Virus record (IMG/VR): IMGVR_UViG_3300031758_000017
Span: 48,553 to 112,552 of that record
DNA length: 64,000 nucleotides
Source: a virus
Direction: 5' to 3' (one strand)
Shown: piece by piece, positions 56,789 through 63,929 of the stretch
Numbering within the stretch: the stretch's first letter is position 1
How the letters are laid out: the number at the start of each line of letters is the position of its first letter
Translations under genes and position numbers: made by a program
The notes under the pieces: generated by a model
What the model was told of the DNA's origin: nothing
Seen by the model: only the letters and a program-made list of their open reading frames with translations
The model's database searches: none

Positions 56789-56875
56789 ATGGAAAGATAT
56801 CCCTTTTGGTTGAACAACTTGGTGTACTTCTTAGCAGGTATAGGATTTGGATTTTTAATCTTTATGTATCTATGA
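56789..56875 (+). CDS. Single-span membrane micropeptide
   Basis: A 28-residue peptide with one hydrophobic helix (NNLVYFLAGIGFGFLIFMYL). Under a strong promoter and overlapping the next gene by four bases (ATGA), which supports its being real. Function unknown. Confidence 0.5.
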   Translation: MERYPFWLNNLVYFLAGIGFGFLIFMYL

Positions 56876-57072
56876 ACACATTTTATATAGGTCAACGGGT
56901 TTTATACAAACAAATGGACTGTGTTGTGACTAATGCATCCATTGCTCGTGGAAAAAAGTATGAAGTTTCTCCTGTTGGTCGTAATCAATACTTCATCGTG
57001 GGGTATTGGGAGATTGAAACACCTAAAACTACATACAATGGACAACCAAGGAAAGAGGAAGGAACAAATTGA
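56872..57072 (+). CDS. Hypothetical small protein
   Basis: A 66-residue protein starting at ATG 56872; the longer frame upstream overlaps the micropeptide. It reads as several beta strands (TFYIGQRVLYKQMDCVVT, KKYEVSPVGRNQYFIVGYWE), like a small SH3-like barrel. No family recognised. Confidence 0.55.
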   Translation: MNTFYIGQRVLYKQMDCVVTNASIARGKKYEVSPVGRNQYFIVGYWEIETPKTTYNGQPRKEEGTN

Positions 57073-57151
57073 ATTTAGTGAAAAAATGGCTTTTTGGTCA
57101 TTAATTGGTATTATCGTAATTATTGTGACTTTGATAATACTTAATAGGTGA
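57038..57151 (+). CDS. Single-span membrane micropeptide
   Basis: A 37-residue peptide: charged N-terminus (MDNQGKRKEQIEFSEKM) and one helix (AFWSLIGIIVIIVTLIILN). ATG 57038 lies within the end of the previous gene. It belongs with the other micropeptides here. Confidence 0.45.
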   Translation: MDNQGKRKEQIEFSEKMAFWSLIGIIVIIVTLIILNR

Positions 57152-57165
57152 AGGAAAACCAAACT

Positions 57166-57426
57166 ATGAGAATATACAAATCAAACAACTTAGAGAAAGA
57201 AACTATGTGCACTGGTACAATTTACAAATTTAAAGACCGATGGTTCTTTAGATACATCTTAATGTTCGACGATGAATATACAGAAATACCTGTTAATGAG
57301 GAATCAATTCCAAAATCTAAATGGATGTCGGAATTTTACTCTTCAGGTGTAAGAGTAAACGCTCAAATTGTTACAAAACAAAGAGAGGATGGTAGTATGT
57401 TTGACGAAGCAATTCTTGCAGAATAA
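57166..57426 (+). CDS. Hypothetical protein
   Basis: An 86-residue protein rich in beta strands and charged residues (TMCTGTIYKFKDRWFFRYIL). The frame could also start at GTG 57148, overlapping the upstream stop as GTGA; the ATG at 57166 is preceded by AGGA. Function unknown. Confidence 0.58.
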   Translation: MRIYKSNNLEKETMCTGTIYKFKDRWFFRYILMFDDEYTEIPVNEESIPKSKWMSEFYSSGVRVNAQIVTKQREDGSMFDEAILAE

Positions 57427-57441
57427 AACTAATTTAATTAT

Positions 57442-57711
57442 ATGAAAACATTTAACGATTTAGAATTCGAACAAATCGATGAATCCCCATTTATGGTTGG
57501 TAAAAAGGTACGTACACAATTTGATAATGGATACGGGGTATCTGTCGTTTCTCACACATACTCCTACGGTGGTAAGGATGGTTTGTATGAACTTGCGGTC
57601 TTAGATAAAAATGGTGACCTCACCTACGAAACACCAATAACCAGCGATGTCCTTGGTTATTTAGAACCTGAACAAGTTACAGAGATTATGAAAAAAGTAC
57701 AGTCTCTGTAA
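57442..57711 (+). CDS. Hypothetical protein
   Basis: An 89-residue protein, probably a small beta-barrel (FMVGKKVRTQFDNGYGVSVV, then DGLYELAVLDKNGDLTYE). Its last base is the first of the next gene's ATG. No family recognised. Confidence 0.6.
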   Translation: MKTFNDLEFEQIDESPFMVGKKVRTQFDNGYGVSVVSHTYSYGGKDGLYELAVLDKNGDLTYETPITSDVLGYLEPEQVTEIMKKVQSL

Positions 57712-58358
57712 TGATAGATAATATAGAATTAGTTAAGTCATTACTCAACTTCGAAAACGAGGGTGACTTCTATATGCTCTACATTTTCAAACGAAAGAAA
57801 GACCAACCCGAAGGGGAGAGAGATAATCACCAATCGGTGAGAACAATTAAGACTTACTGTATTGAAAGTATCGAACATCTTGAACGTAGGTACGATGAGA
57901 TTAAACAACTGTGTGAGATGTTTAAGGCGAGGGCATACATCCACGTTCAAAAACAAAATCACTTTGATGTTTCATTGAATATGATGGTTGACCTCGCTCA
58001 ACGTATTCAGAATGGACAACATAATCAGAAAGGATTATTTGATAGCGTTGTTGGTCAGTTAAAGACACAGGAGAAACGTTGGATAGTGGATGTTGATGAT
58101 GTAAAAGAGATGAGTCCAATGATGGTTGCATTTATTGAATATGAATGTAAACCATTTACTGAAGTTGAATTTGATGAAGCCGGTGTTCCAATTGGTTACA
58201 AGGTGGGACCAAAGGTTGAGGCTGTAATCCCAACAAAGAACGGACACCACTTAATTACCAAAAAATTTGATGTGATGAAGTTTAAGGAGAGATACCCTGA
58301 ATTAGATATTCAAAAGAAAAACCCCACACTACTTTATTTACCAAATTCATTAGATTAA
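57711..58358 (+). CDS. Hypothetical protein, possibly primase/nucleotidyl-transfer related
   Basis: A 215-residue protein. KRKKDQPEGERDNHQSVRTI, then YCIESIEHLERRYDEIKQLC, KARAYIHVQKQNH, the acidic strand RWIVDVDDVKEM and PTKNGHHLITKKFD follow in an order that loosely recalls small archaeo-eukaryotic primase-like proteins (DxD strand, then sxH). I have seen this family in Bacteroidetes phages but know no tested activity. Moderate support only. Confidence 0.58.
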   Translation: MIDNIELVKSLLNFENEGDFYMLYIFKRKKDQPEGERDNHQSVRTIKTYCIESIEHLERRYDEIKQLCEMFKARAYIHVQKQNHFDVSLNMMVDLAQRIQNGQHNQKGLFDSVVGQLKTQEKRWIVDVDDVKEMSPMMVAFIEYECKPFTEVEFDEAGVPIGYKVGPKVEAVIPTKNGHHLITKKFDVMKFKERYPELDIQKKNPTLLYLPNSLD

Positions 58359-58359
58359 T

Positions 58360-59055
58360 ATGATAAAAGAAAATCCAAATTACGTAAGGTTCGTAGAATC
58401 TTGGTCGTCAAAAGATGATTGGAGAGACCCAATCATGAAACCTGTTTGTTATGAAAATGGGTGGGTAGTTTCAACCAACTCATACAAAGCGTTGTGGTTT
58501 CATGATGTCGACTACATTAATAATGAAAACATACATGACCACAGCAAAGGTAATGGTGTCAACGCCCAACCTGTCATGTTTGAGTTTCGTAAATTTTATG
58601 AAGGTGATTCAAAACCATTCGGGAGAATTAAAGTATCTGACCTTGAAAAAGTTTATGAAGACATCAAGATGATTCCTGAGTTTGACAAAAAATATAAGGA
58701 ATGTTATCAATGTGATGGACACGGGACTGTTGAGTGTAATTGTTGTGGACACGAAACCGAATGTGATGACTGTGATGGGGAAGGTAAGGTAGAATGTGGT
58801 GAAGAAGAAAATGGTGAGTACACTTATCCCAATAAACACTTCATTGTTGTTCACGGTGTTCATTTGTCATTATATGAGATGAGAGAACTCATCGATAATG
58901 TCAAGTTTATTGGTGTGGATGAATTGGAAGTTTATCCAACCGATAGTGATATTAAATCGTTATTTGGTATTCCAAATGAAAAAATGTATATTTTGATTAT
59001 GGGTAATATGACTAACGATGTCGAAAAAACCTACAAAGTAAGAGTTAATTGTTAA
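58360..59055 (+). CDS. Protein with DnaJ-type zinc fingers
   Basis: A 231-residue protein. The middle holds CYQCDGHGTVECNCCGHE and CDDCDGEGKVECG, CxxCxGxG repeats as in the DnaJ central zinc domain, able to bind two zinc ions. The flanking parts lack the J domain. The C-terminal region (HFIVVHGVHLSLYEMRELID) is mixed alpha/beta. It might act as a protein-folding or assembly helper, or bind DNA. Confidence 0.75.
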   Translation: MIKENPNYVRFVESWSSKDDWRDPIMKPVCYENGWVVSTNSYKALWFHDVDYINNENIHDHSKGNGVNAQPVMFEFRKFYEGDSKPFGRIKVSDLEKVYEDIKMIPEFDKKYKECYQCDGHGTVECNCCGHETECDDCDGEGKVECGEEENGEYTYPNKHFIVVHGVHLSLYEMRELIDNVKFIGVDELEVYPTDSDIKSLFGIPNEKMYILIMGNMTNDVEKTYKVRVNC

Positions 59056-59059
59056 TATT

Positions 59060-59167
59060 ATGGAAAATTTACATCCAGTAGCACAAGTAGTTGGAATAAT
59101 CGTAATCGGTTTATGCGTTTGTATTGCGTTGTTATCACTATTCACAACTTATTTTGATAAAGAATAA
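59060..59167 (+). CDS. Single-span membrane micropeptide
   Basis: A 35-residue peptide: MENLHPVAQVVGIIVIGLCV and a second hydrophobic part ending in DKE. It sits four bases after the preceding gene and 18 before the ABC-type membrane protein. Function unknown. Confidence 0.5.
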   Translation: MENLHPVAQVVGIIVIGLCVCIALLSLFTTYFDKE

Positions 59168-59185
59168 AATAAATCTCATTTCACT

Positions 59186-60028
59186 TTGCGGTACGTTTAT
59201 AAAATTATTGAAAAATATAAGAGGTCATTATTATTAATATACTTCTACATCTTTATTGCACAAATCATTTTCTTGGTTGAACCCTATGTGTTGGGTAAAT
59301 CAATAGATGGTTTATTGAATAAGGAGTATTATTGGATTGGGGTTTTTCTTTTAATAGAATCTCTCTCCAATTTTTTCATTTATAAACGTATGGTATTTGA
59401 CACCAAGATTTACACATCTATCTACAATGATATTGTGTTTAACTATTTGGATAGTTCAGAGGATTCGGATGTCTCAACGAGGTTGGGTAGAACGGATTTA
59501 GCACATAGTATTGTGGATTTCTTGGAACACCACATACACTATTATATAATGTCAATACTTTCCATAATTGGAACATTGTTTTTTATATTCATGTCCCACG
59601 TGGTTACTGGTTTTATTGTATTGTTATGTGCTCCGTTCATTTGTTTTATTGTATGGAAGTTCTACGGTAAGATTGCTCAGTCCACAAAAATTAGTCACAA
59701 CCAACACGAAAAGAAAATGGATGTGCTCAACACAAACGATAGAGGTTTGATTGATTCATTCTTTAAAAGGAGAAGAAGGATTTGGATTTCAGCATCCACC
59801 CTACAAGGAAAGAATTGGACTTCACTCAATATGGTAAAGACCATCTTCTTGGTTTTATCATTAATCATTTTCACTCACGAAAATGTGAAACTAACACAAG
59901 GTGAAGCCATTGCAATGTATTCTTATATAAATCAATTTTTGGTTTCCCTCTTATCCATCCCTGTGGGTATGGAAATGTTTACAAGAATGACCGATATAAT
60001 AAAAAGATTAAAAAATACAAATGAGTAA
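59186..60028 (+). CDS. ABC-exporter transmembrane domain without ATPase
   Basis: A 280-residue membrane protein. LLIYFYIFIAQIIFLVEPYV, LGKSIDGLL, the cytoplasmic region EDSDVSTRLGRTDLAHSIVD and further helices (VVTGFIVLLCAPFICFIVWK, TIFLVLSLIIFTH) give the layout of the six-helix ABC membrane domain. The frame ends before any Walker A or signature motif, and no ATP-binding cassette is encoded next to it. It starts at TTG 59186; no ATG is available nearby. It may pair with a host ATPase or act as a dominant-negative partner. Confidence 0.75.
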   Translation: MRYVYKIIEKYKRSLLLIYFYIFIAQIIFLVEPYVLGKSIDGLLNKEYYWIGVFLLIESLSNFFIYKRMVFDTKIYTSIYNDIVFNYLDSSEDSDVSTRLGRTDLAHSIVDFLEHHIHYYIMSILSIIGTLFFIFMSHVVTGFIVLLCAPFICFIVWKFYGKIAQSTKISHNQHEKKMDVLNTNDRGLIDSFFKRRRRIWISASTLQGKNWTSLNMVKTIFLVLSLIIFTHENVKLTQGEAIAMYSYINQFLVSLLSIPVGMEMFTRMTDIIKRLKNTNE

Positions 60029-60209
60029 CGAAAAACTAACACCGGTAAATTGGTTAATCACCAAACTTCAATTGGATACGAGGTATAGTGGAATTTATGA
60101 CGATATACTAAACGAAGCAAGAAAAATGGAAGATGACCATTATGAAAAACTGAAAGATTTTGATAATTGGAAAGATTGGAAAAACGGTATAGAAACTAAA
60201 TCAGAGTAA
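60021..60209 (+). CDS. Hypothetical small acidic protein
   Basis: A 62-residue helical protein (TPVNWLITKLQLDTRYSGIY). The TPVxWLIxKL start is one I recall from small proteins of Bacteroidetes phages. Overlaps the ABC-type gene by eight bases. Function unknown. Confidence 0.6.
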   Translation: MSNEKLTPVNWLITKLQLDTRYSGIYDDILNEARKMEDDHYEKLKDFDNWKDWKNGIETKSE

Positions 60210-60210
60210 T

Positions 60211-60390
60211 ATGTTTCATGATTTGATGGATGAACTTATGGCGGGGGAATTGGGTGTTGATGTAGAAACATACATTGATGTCATTGAAGATAAGTGCACA
60301 ATGGAAGAAGCCAAGTTTATTATTGATAACATCTTTCAAGAAAAAGATAAAGAGAAGGCCATAGAATTGTTTAACAGTAAATTAGAATAA
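60211..60390 (+). CDS. Hypothetical small acidic protein
   Basis: A 59-residue helical acidic protein (LMDELMAGELGVDVETYIDV, TMEEAKFIIDNIFQEKDKE), short of many gene callers' limits. The gap to both neighbours is a single base, typical of this operon. No family recognised. Confidence 0.55.
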   Translation: MFHDLMDELMAGELGVDVETYIDVIEDKCTMEEAKFIIDNIFQEKDKEKAIELFNSKLE

Positions 60391-60391
60391 T

Positions 60392-60613
60392 ATGTATAAA
60401 TCATTCAAACTAACAAAGAGATATAGTATTGCGTTTAATACTTTTCCTAAGTCGGCTAAAAGTATCGAGACCAAAATACCGGCATATCACACGGGGATTT
60501 GTAAATCAACCGATGAGATAAATGAATTTGATACATACTTTTTTGTTTTGGGTACTTTTAGAATAATGTGGTATGTTGAACACAAACACAAGTGTGGTGT
60601 AACCAATGGATAA
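60392..60613 (+). CDS. Hypothetical small protein
   Basis: A 73-residue protein with basic N-terminus (MYKSFKLTKRYSIAFNTF), aromatic middle (DTYFFVLGTFRIMWYVEHK) and a single Cys pair. Unknown function. Confidence 0.55.
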   Translation: MYKSFKLTKRYSIAFNTFPKSAKSIETKIPAYHTGICKSTDEINEFDTYFFVLGTFRIMWYVEHKHKCGVTNG

Positions 60614-60621
60614 AAATCAAT

Positions 60622-60810
60622 ATGGAAAAGATTATTACATTCGGTTGTCAGAAAAATGTTTTTGTATATAAGGAAGGTTGTGGGTTATTACCAAATCCTC
60701 CTTACAGAAAACACGAAACGGTGGAAATGGCAATCCAACATTTAAAAGAAAAAGGAATACAGGAACCAAAAGTAATAGAACATGACACAAAAAGAACAAG
60801 CATTAAATGA
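60622..60810 (+). CDS. Hypothetical small protein
   Basis: A 62-residue protein; ATG 60622 (MEKIITFGCQ) is preferred to an upstream ATG within the preceding gene. It contains two Cys and a helix (KHETVEMAIQHLKEKGIQE). Overlaps the next gene by 29 bases. Confidence 0.5.
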   Translation: MEKIITFGCQKNVFVYKEGCGLLPNPPYRKHETVEMAIQHLKEKGIQEPKVIEHDTKRTSIK

Positions 60811-61003
60811 CACCAAAAACCGATTCACAAATCTGTTGGATGGTTGTGTAAGGTCTGGTGTAAGTGTATCAGAAATCATTCGTTACTACGAATCAAGATT
60901 GAACAACCAACCAGTACCTGAAACCAAAAGGTCGTCGGGAATTGTAGATAATTTTATCGAGGACTATCTCAAACATATGGAGAACGAAGATGGAGGATTT
61001 TAA
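60782..61003 (+). CDS. Hypothetical small protein
   Basis: A 73-residue helical protein (QALNDTKNRFTNLLDGCVRS, VSEIIRYYESRLNN). It overlaps both neighbouring small genes. Function unknown. Confidence 0.55.
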   Translation: MTQKEQALNDTKNRFTNLLDGCVRSGVSVSEIIRYYESRLNNQPVPETKRSSGIVDNFIEDYLKHMENEDGGF

Positions 61004-61151
61004 ATTATTAAGGGGATATGCCGACCCGTTGGTAAGTTTAAGAATGACCATAGAAAGTTTAGCCAGAGTCATGGAGAATTACAATTACAGTTTGATTCAA
61101 TTGAACAACTCTTTAGAACAATTAAACAATACCTTACGAGAAAATAATTAA
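60990..61151 (+). CDS. Small coiled-coil protein
   Basis: A 53-residue helical peptide with a Leu/Asn heptad pattern (LIQLNNSLEQLNNTLREN) near its end, suggesting a coiled coil. Overlaps the previous gene by 14 bases. Followed by a strong promoter for the next transcript. Confidence 0.55.
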   Translation: MEDFKLLRGYADPLVSLRMTIESLARVMENYNYSLIQLNNSLEQLNNTLRENN

Positions 61152-61156
61152 GATTT

Positions 61157-61188
61157 TTTGGAATATTCAAATTAATTGGTTATTTTTG
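61157..61188 (+). promoter_or_regulatory. Promoter, consensus match
   Basis: TTTGGA, 18 bases, TATTTTTG, 16 bases before the ATG at 61205. Confidence 0.65.
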
Positions 61189-61204
61189 TTAAAAACAAAA
61201 GGAC

Positions 61205-61420
61205 ATGGCTATCATCACCATCTTAATATCAATAATGTACGGATTCTATATCTTAGTATCCCTATTGCGTAGAAGATGGAATGATTTTCTTTATGGGATA
61301 TGTCTTGGTTTACTTATCATTTCAAATATTCCAACCATTTCTTTCGTTATCAGTTTACTCGGTCTTATCATTTTACACAGGTACATAGAAGTAAGGGAAA
61401 AAAATACAAACGAATCATAA
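61205..61420 (+). CDS. Small membrane protein
   Basis: A 71-residue protein with two or three hydrophobic helices (IITILISIMYGFYILVSLL, LYGICLGLLIISNIPT, ISFVISLLGLIILHRY) separated by a basic RRRWND turn. First gene of the last plus-strand transcript of the window. Function unknown. Confidence 0.6.
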   Translation: MAIITILISIMYGFYILVSLLRRRWNDFLYGICLGLLIISNIPTISFVISLLGLIILHRYIEVREKNTNES

Positions 61421-61421
61421 T

Positions 61422-61613
61422 ATGCTTAAACACTATAACATAAAAGTTTTATTACAATCGGCAACCACACAGTATTGGGCTGAGTACACAATATACGATG
61501 TGGTTAAATTCGAGGTAGGTAGAAACCATTATTTTTTACAGACCGAGGATGGTGATGAGAACTATTTCCCCATAAACTTTTCAATCATCAAACAAATAGA
61601 AGACCACCGATAG
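61422..61613 (+). CDS. Hypothetical small protein
   Basis: A 63-residue beta-rich protein (YNIKVLLQSATTQYWAEYTI, VGRNHYFLQTEDGDENYF). No motif recognised. One base after the previous stop. Confidence 0.55.
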   Translation: MLKHYNIKVLLQSATTQYWAEYTIYDVVKFEVGRNHYFLQTEDGDENYFPINFSIIKQIEDHR

Positions 61614-62095
61614 TGGAAAATATTTTCAAAAAACGTCGTTATAGTGGAAAAAATTCCCGGTTCCGGTGCCCGAGGTTCATTTTAATGGAAAAAATAAATA
61701 ATATGGAACCACAAGATAAATGGGTATTCTTCAAAGACATTGATTGGGATTGTCCAAAGAACAATAAGTTTAATGTGGATACAAGGGATTTCCATGTGGG
61801 ATATCATTGGAATGATGAAGGACATCCTGATATTTCTACCATAAACAAATACCCACATTTCTTTTGGACCAAGGATGAACTAACCACATTACTGGAAAGA
61901 TACTACGAAGAATCTGGTGGTGAGGGTGAATGGAGGTATTTCTCATTGGAAACCTATCGCGATGGTTGGTATCTAAAGTACTTAAGAATATTCAGAACGG
62001 ATATGGGATTCATCATATGTGATTCTGAGAATAAAGCGTTGAAGAAAGATATATTAAACGGAAAGGTTTACCAAGAATTATTGCATCATCATTAA
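61613..62095 (+). CDS. Hypothetical protein, uncertain start
   Basis: A protein of 160 residues if GTG 61613 (overlapping the previous TAG by one base) is used, or 136 residues from ATG 61685 (MEKINN). The first 24 residues of the longer form are basic and odd (RYSGKNSRFRCPRF) and lie over a GC-rich patch, so the shorter form may be right. The body is rich in Trp, Asp and Tyr (DKWVFFKDIDWDCPKNNKF) and probably folded. No family recognised. Confidence 0.55.
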   Translation: MENIFKKRRYSGKNSRFRCPRFILMEKINNMEPQDKWVFFKDIDWDCPKNNKFNVDTRDFHVGYHWNDEGHPDISTINKYPHFFWTKDELTTLLERYYEESGGEGEWRYFSLETYRDGWYLKYLRIFRTDMGFIICDSENKALKKDILNGKVYQELLHHH

Positions 62096-62448
62096 TGGAT
62101 ACAATTAACTTTACATTGTTAAGGGGAATAACCTATAAAAATCACCGTGAAATTCTTCGCCGTGGTGATATGACTATTATATTAAGATTCTTTGAAGAGT
62201 CCCCTGATTTTCGATTTGATACCCACGTGGAAATATGTCATAATAACGGAACCCGTGTAATTGAGGAAGGTGAGACTTTTAAAAGAAACGGAAACAGGGA
62301 AGACTATGTTAATTTTGCTAAAAGGATATTGGATACATATGAATACGTGGAAGGTAACATAGAAAACATGTACGATTATATTCGTTTGTTTTTGGGTACA
62401 CTTTTAGTGATTAACGAATCGCTGGGGGAAATTAATGAAAATAACTAA
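62095..62448 (+). CDS. Hypothetical protein
   Basis: A 117-residue protein starting with the last base of the previous stop. Mixed alpha/beta (MTIILRFFEESPDFRFDTHV) with an acidic C-terminal helix. Unknown function. Confidence 0.58.
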   Translation: MDTINFTLLRGITYKNHREILRRGDMTIILRFFEESPDFRFDTHVEICHNNGTRVIEEGETFKRNGNREDYVNFAKRILDTYEYVEGNIENMYDYIRLFLGTLLVINESLGEINENN

Positions 62449-62478
62449 AAAACAATAACTGGGGTTCCAACTAATAAT

Positions 62479-62733
62479 ATGAATAACGAAATTACATATA
62501 GAGTAATAATAGATACAACCATAAAAGATGGAAGATGTATATATAATCTCTCAACTCCTACAGACCAACCTCAAATAACTTTAAATCAAATTACCAGTAT
62601 ACTATCAGGAGCACTATCTCTAAGTATAAGAGGTTCAGAAAATGAAGCACAAACAATGAGGGATGTAATAAATTACCTTAATGAAGAATTTGTTAGTATA
62701 GATTCATTTAAAGATATACATGTAAAGAAATGA
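62479..62733 (+). CDS. Hypothetical protein
   Basis: An 84-residue protein (ITYRVIIDTTIKDGRCIYNL, LNQITSILSGALSLSIRG) with a strand-strand-helix pattern. Overlaps the next gene by four bases. No family recognised. Confidence 0.58.
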   Translation: MNNEITYRVIIDTTIKDGRCIYNLSTPTDQPQITLNQITSILSGALSLSIRGSENEAQTMRDVINYLNEEFVSIDSFKDIHVKK

Positions 62734-63098
62734 AAGGAATACTGTATAAAGAAAATAATAATTGGATGGTAAGATGGTATGATGAAATAAACTCATCCAC
62801 CGATTCAACCCAAATTGGAATAATCCCATTACACCCTGGTGATGTAAAGAATCATGGTCATATACTAAAGGAATATACTATGGTTGATTTTGATATCATT
62901 CCTGTATTTGTGGAAAAGGAAGGTGAAGAATGTGTAAACGGGGAAGATGTTCCACACGCGAGGATTAAGAACACAGAGAACATTCTATATGGTTCTATAG
63001 AAGAATTGATTATTCGTTGGAATATTGATGGAACAAAAACCGCTGGTAGTCTCACAAGAGAAATAATGGATATAATAAAAAAACATATTACGTTATGA
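62730..63098 (+). CDS. Hypothetical protein
   Basis: A 122-residue protein of beta and helix segments (GILYKENNNWMVRWYDEI, VDFDIIPVFVEKEGEECV). It overlaps both neighbours by four bases (ATGA). Unknown function. Confidence 0.58.
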   Translation: MKGILYKENNNWMVRWYDEINSSTDSTQIGIIPLHPGDVKNHGHILKEYTMVDFDIIPVFVEKEGEECVNGEDVPHARIKNTENILYGSIEELIIRWNIDGTKTAGSLTREIMDIIKKHITL

Positions 63099-63346
63099 TT
63101 ACAGAACAGAATTTAATTGATTTGGGTTTTGAAAAGGTTGAAGGGAATCTTGAAGGACAAACAGAACCATGGTACTATTATAATTTGGATATAGATAATG
63201 TTAATCTAACTTCAGATGATAGTGACATGGTTAAAGATGAACACTGGAATGTTCATGTATGGGAATTGGATTTGGTTATTAATAATATGTCTAACCTAAA
63301 TGGTTTCATAAACATCATCACAAGAATAATAAGGGATAACAAATGA
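63095..63346 (+). CDS. Hypothetical acidic protein
   Basis: An 83-residue acidic protein with many Asn and Asp (YYNLDIDNVNLTSDDSDMV). It overlaps the previous gene by four bases and the next by four. Unknown function. Confidence 0.55.
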   Translation: MITEQNLIDLGFEKVEGNLEGQTEPWYYYNLDIDNVNLTSDDSDMVKDEHWNVHVWELDLVINNMSNLNGFINIITRIIRDNK

Positions 63347-63438
63347 AGTATATTAAAAAGTTAATGAACCACCTTTGGTGGTTAAAAAAACAGAAGGTAG
63401 AAAGTATGGTTTACTGCGGTAGACCCACATCGGTTTAA
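63343..63438 (+). CDS. Small basic peptide
   Basis: A 31-residue basic peptide (MKYIKKLMNHLWWLKKQKVE). Its ATG overlaps the stop of the preceding gene in the ATGA form, the only real support. Confidence 0.4.
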   Translation: MKYIKKLMNHLWWLKKQKVESMVYCGRPTSV

Positions 63439-63468
63439 ACAATTTGAAACCATAGTTGTTACATCTAT

Positions 63469-63678
63469 ATGAAAAAATTTATACTGTACAGACCACTCTC
63501 GGATATGGAATCTGATGGGGTTTATTTTGACGAATCGGTTAAGAAGAAACTGGTTGAAGAGAGAGAAAAACAGGTATGTCATTATAGTGGTTTACCCTCT
63601 GTTTGGATGTACAGTAGTGATAGGATTTTGACCCACGATACCCCTAATGTAATACAGAAAGAGTTAAAAAACCCTTGA
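63469..63678 (+). CDS. Hypothetical small protein
   Basis: A 69-residue basic protein (KKFILYRPLSDMESDGVYFD, VKKKLVEEREKQVCHYSG). No motif recognised. A gap of 30 bases separates it from the preceding peptide. Confidence 0.55.
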   Translation: MKKFILYRPLSDMESDGVYFDESVKKKLVEEREKQVCHYSGLPSVWMYSSDRILTHDTPNVIQKELKNP

Positions 63679-63741
63679 TTTTAACCCTGTAATCCAGACA
63701 TTTTTTGTCGTAAGGAATTTTTCTCAGATATATACGAATGT

Positions 63742-63876
63742 ATGACAAGAAATCCCGCTGGTCGTATTACAATCCATAAAAGTGGATTAAAGTGGGAAAT
63801 TGTGGGACATAGTAGGGGATTGACCCTTGTTCGAAATAAGAGTTATATTTTTATATTTTCAGAAAAACAGATGTAA
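63742..63876 (+). CDS. Small basic protein
   Basis: A 44-residue basic protein (MTRNPAGRITIHKSGLKWEI) reading as short beta strands. Last plus-strand frame before the convergent gene; its stop lies next to the terminator of the minus-strand gene. Too short for certainty. Confidence 0.45.
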   Translation: MTRNPAGRITIHKSGLKWEIVGHSRGLTLVRNKSYIFIFSEKQM

Positions 63877-63909
63877 ATAAAAAACCCCCAAGTGTCATAC
63901 AAGGGGGTT
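63877..63909 (-). terminator. Rho-independent terminator (minus strand)
   Basis: AACCCCC at 63883-63889 pairs with GGGGGTT at 63903-63909 around a 13-base loop. Reading the minus strand, the stem is followed by a T-run (complement of the A-run at 63879-63884). It sits 20 bases past the stop of the gene entering from the right edge. Confidence 0.8.
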
Positions 63910-63929
63910 AATGTATATACGTATATATG

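Noticed and set aside
56545-56895. Minus-strand frame of 116 residues across the RNA region
   Set aside because: Antisense to a highly structured region and to promoters and micropeptide genes; composition (repeated Tyr/Lys/Phe, IKIKNPNPIPAKKY) does not look like a protein and no promoter serves it.
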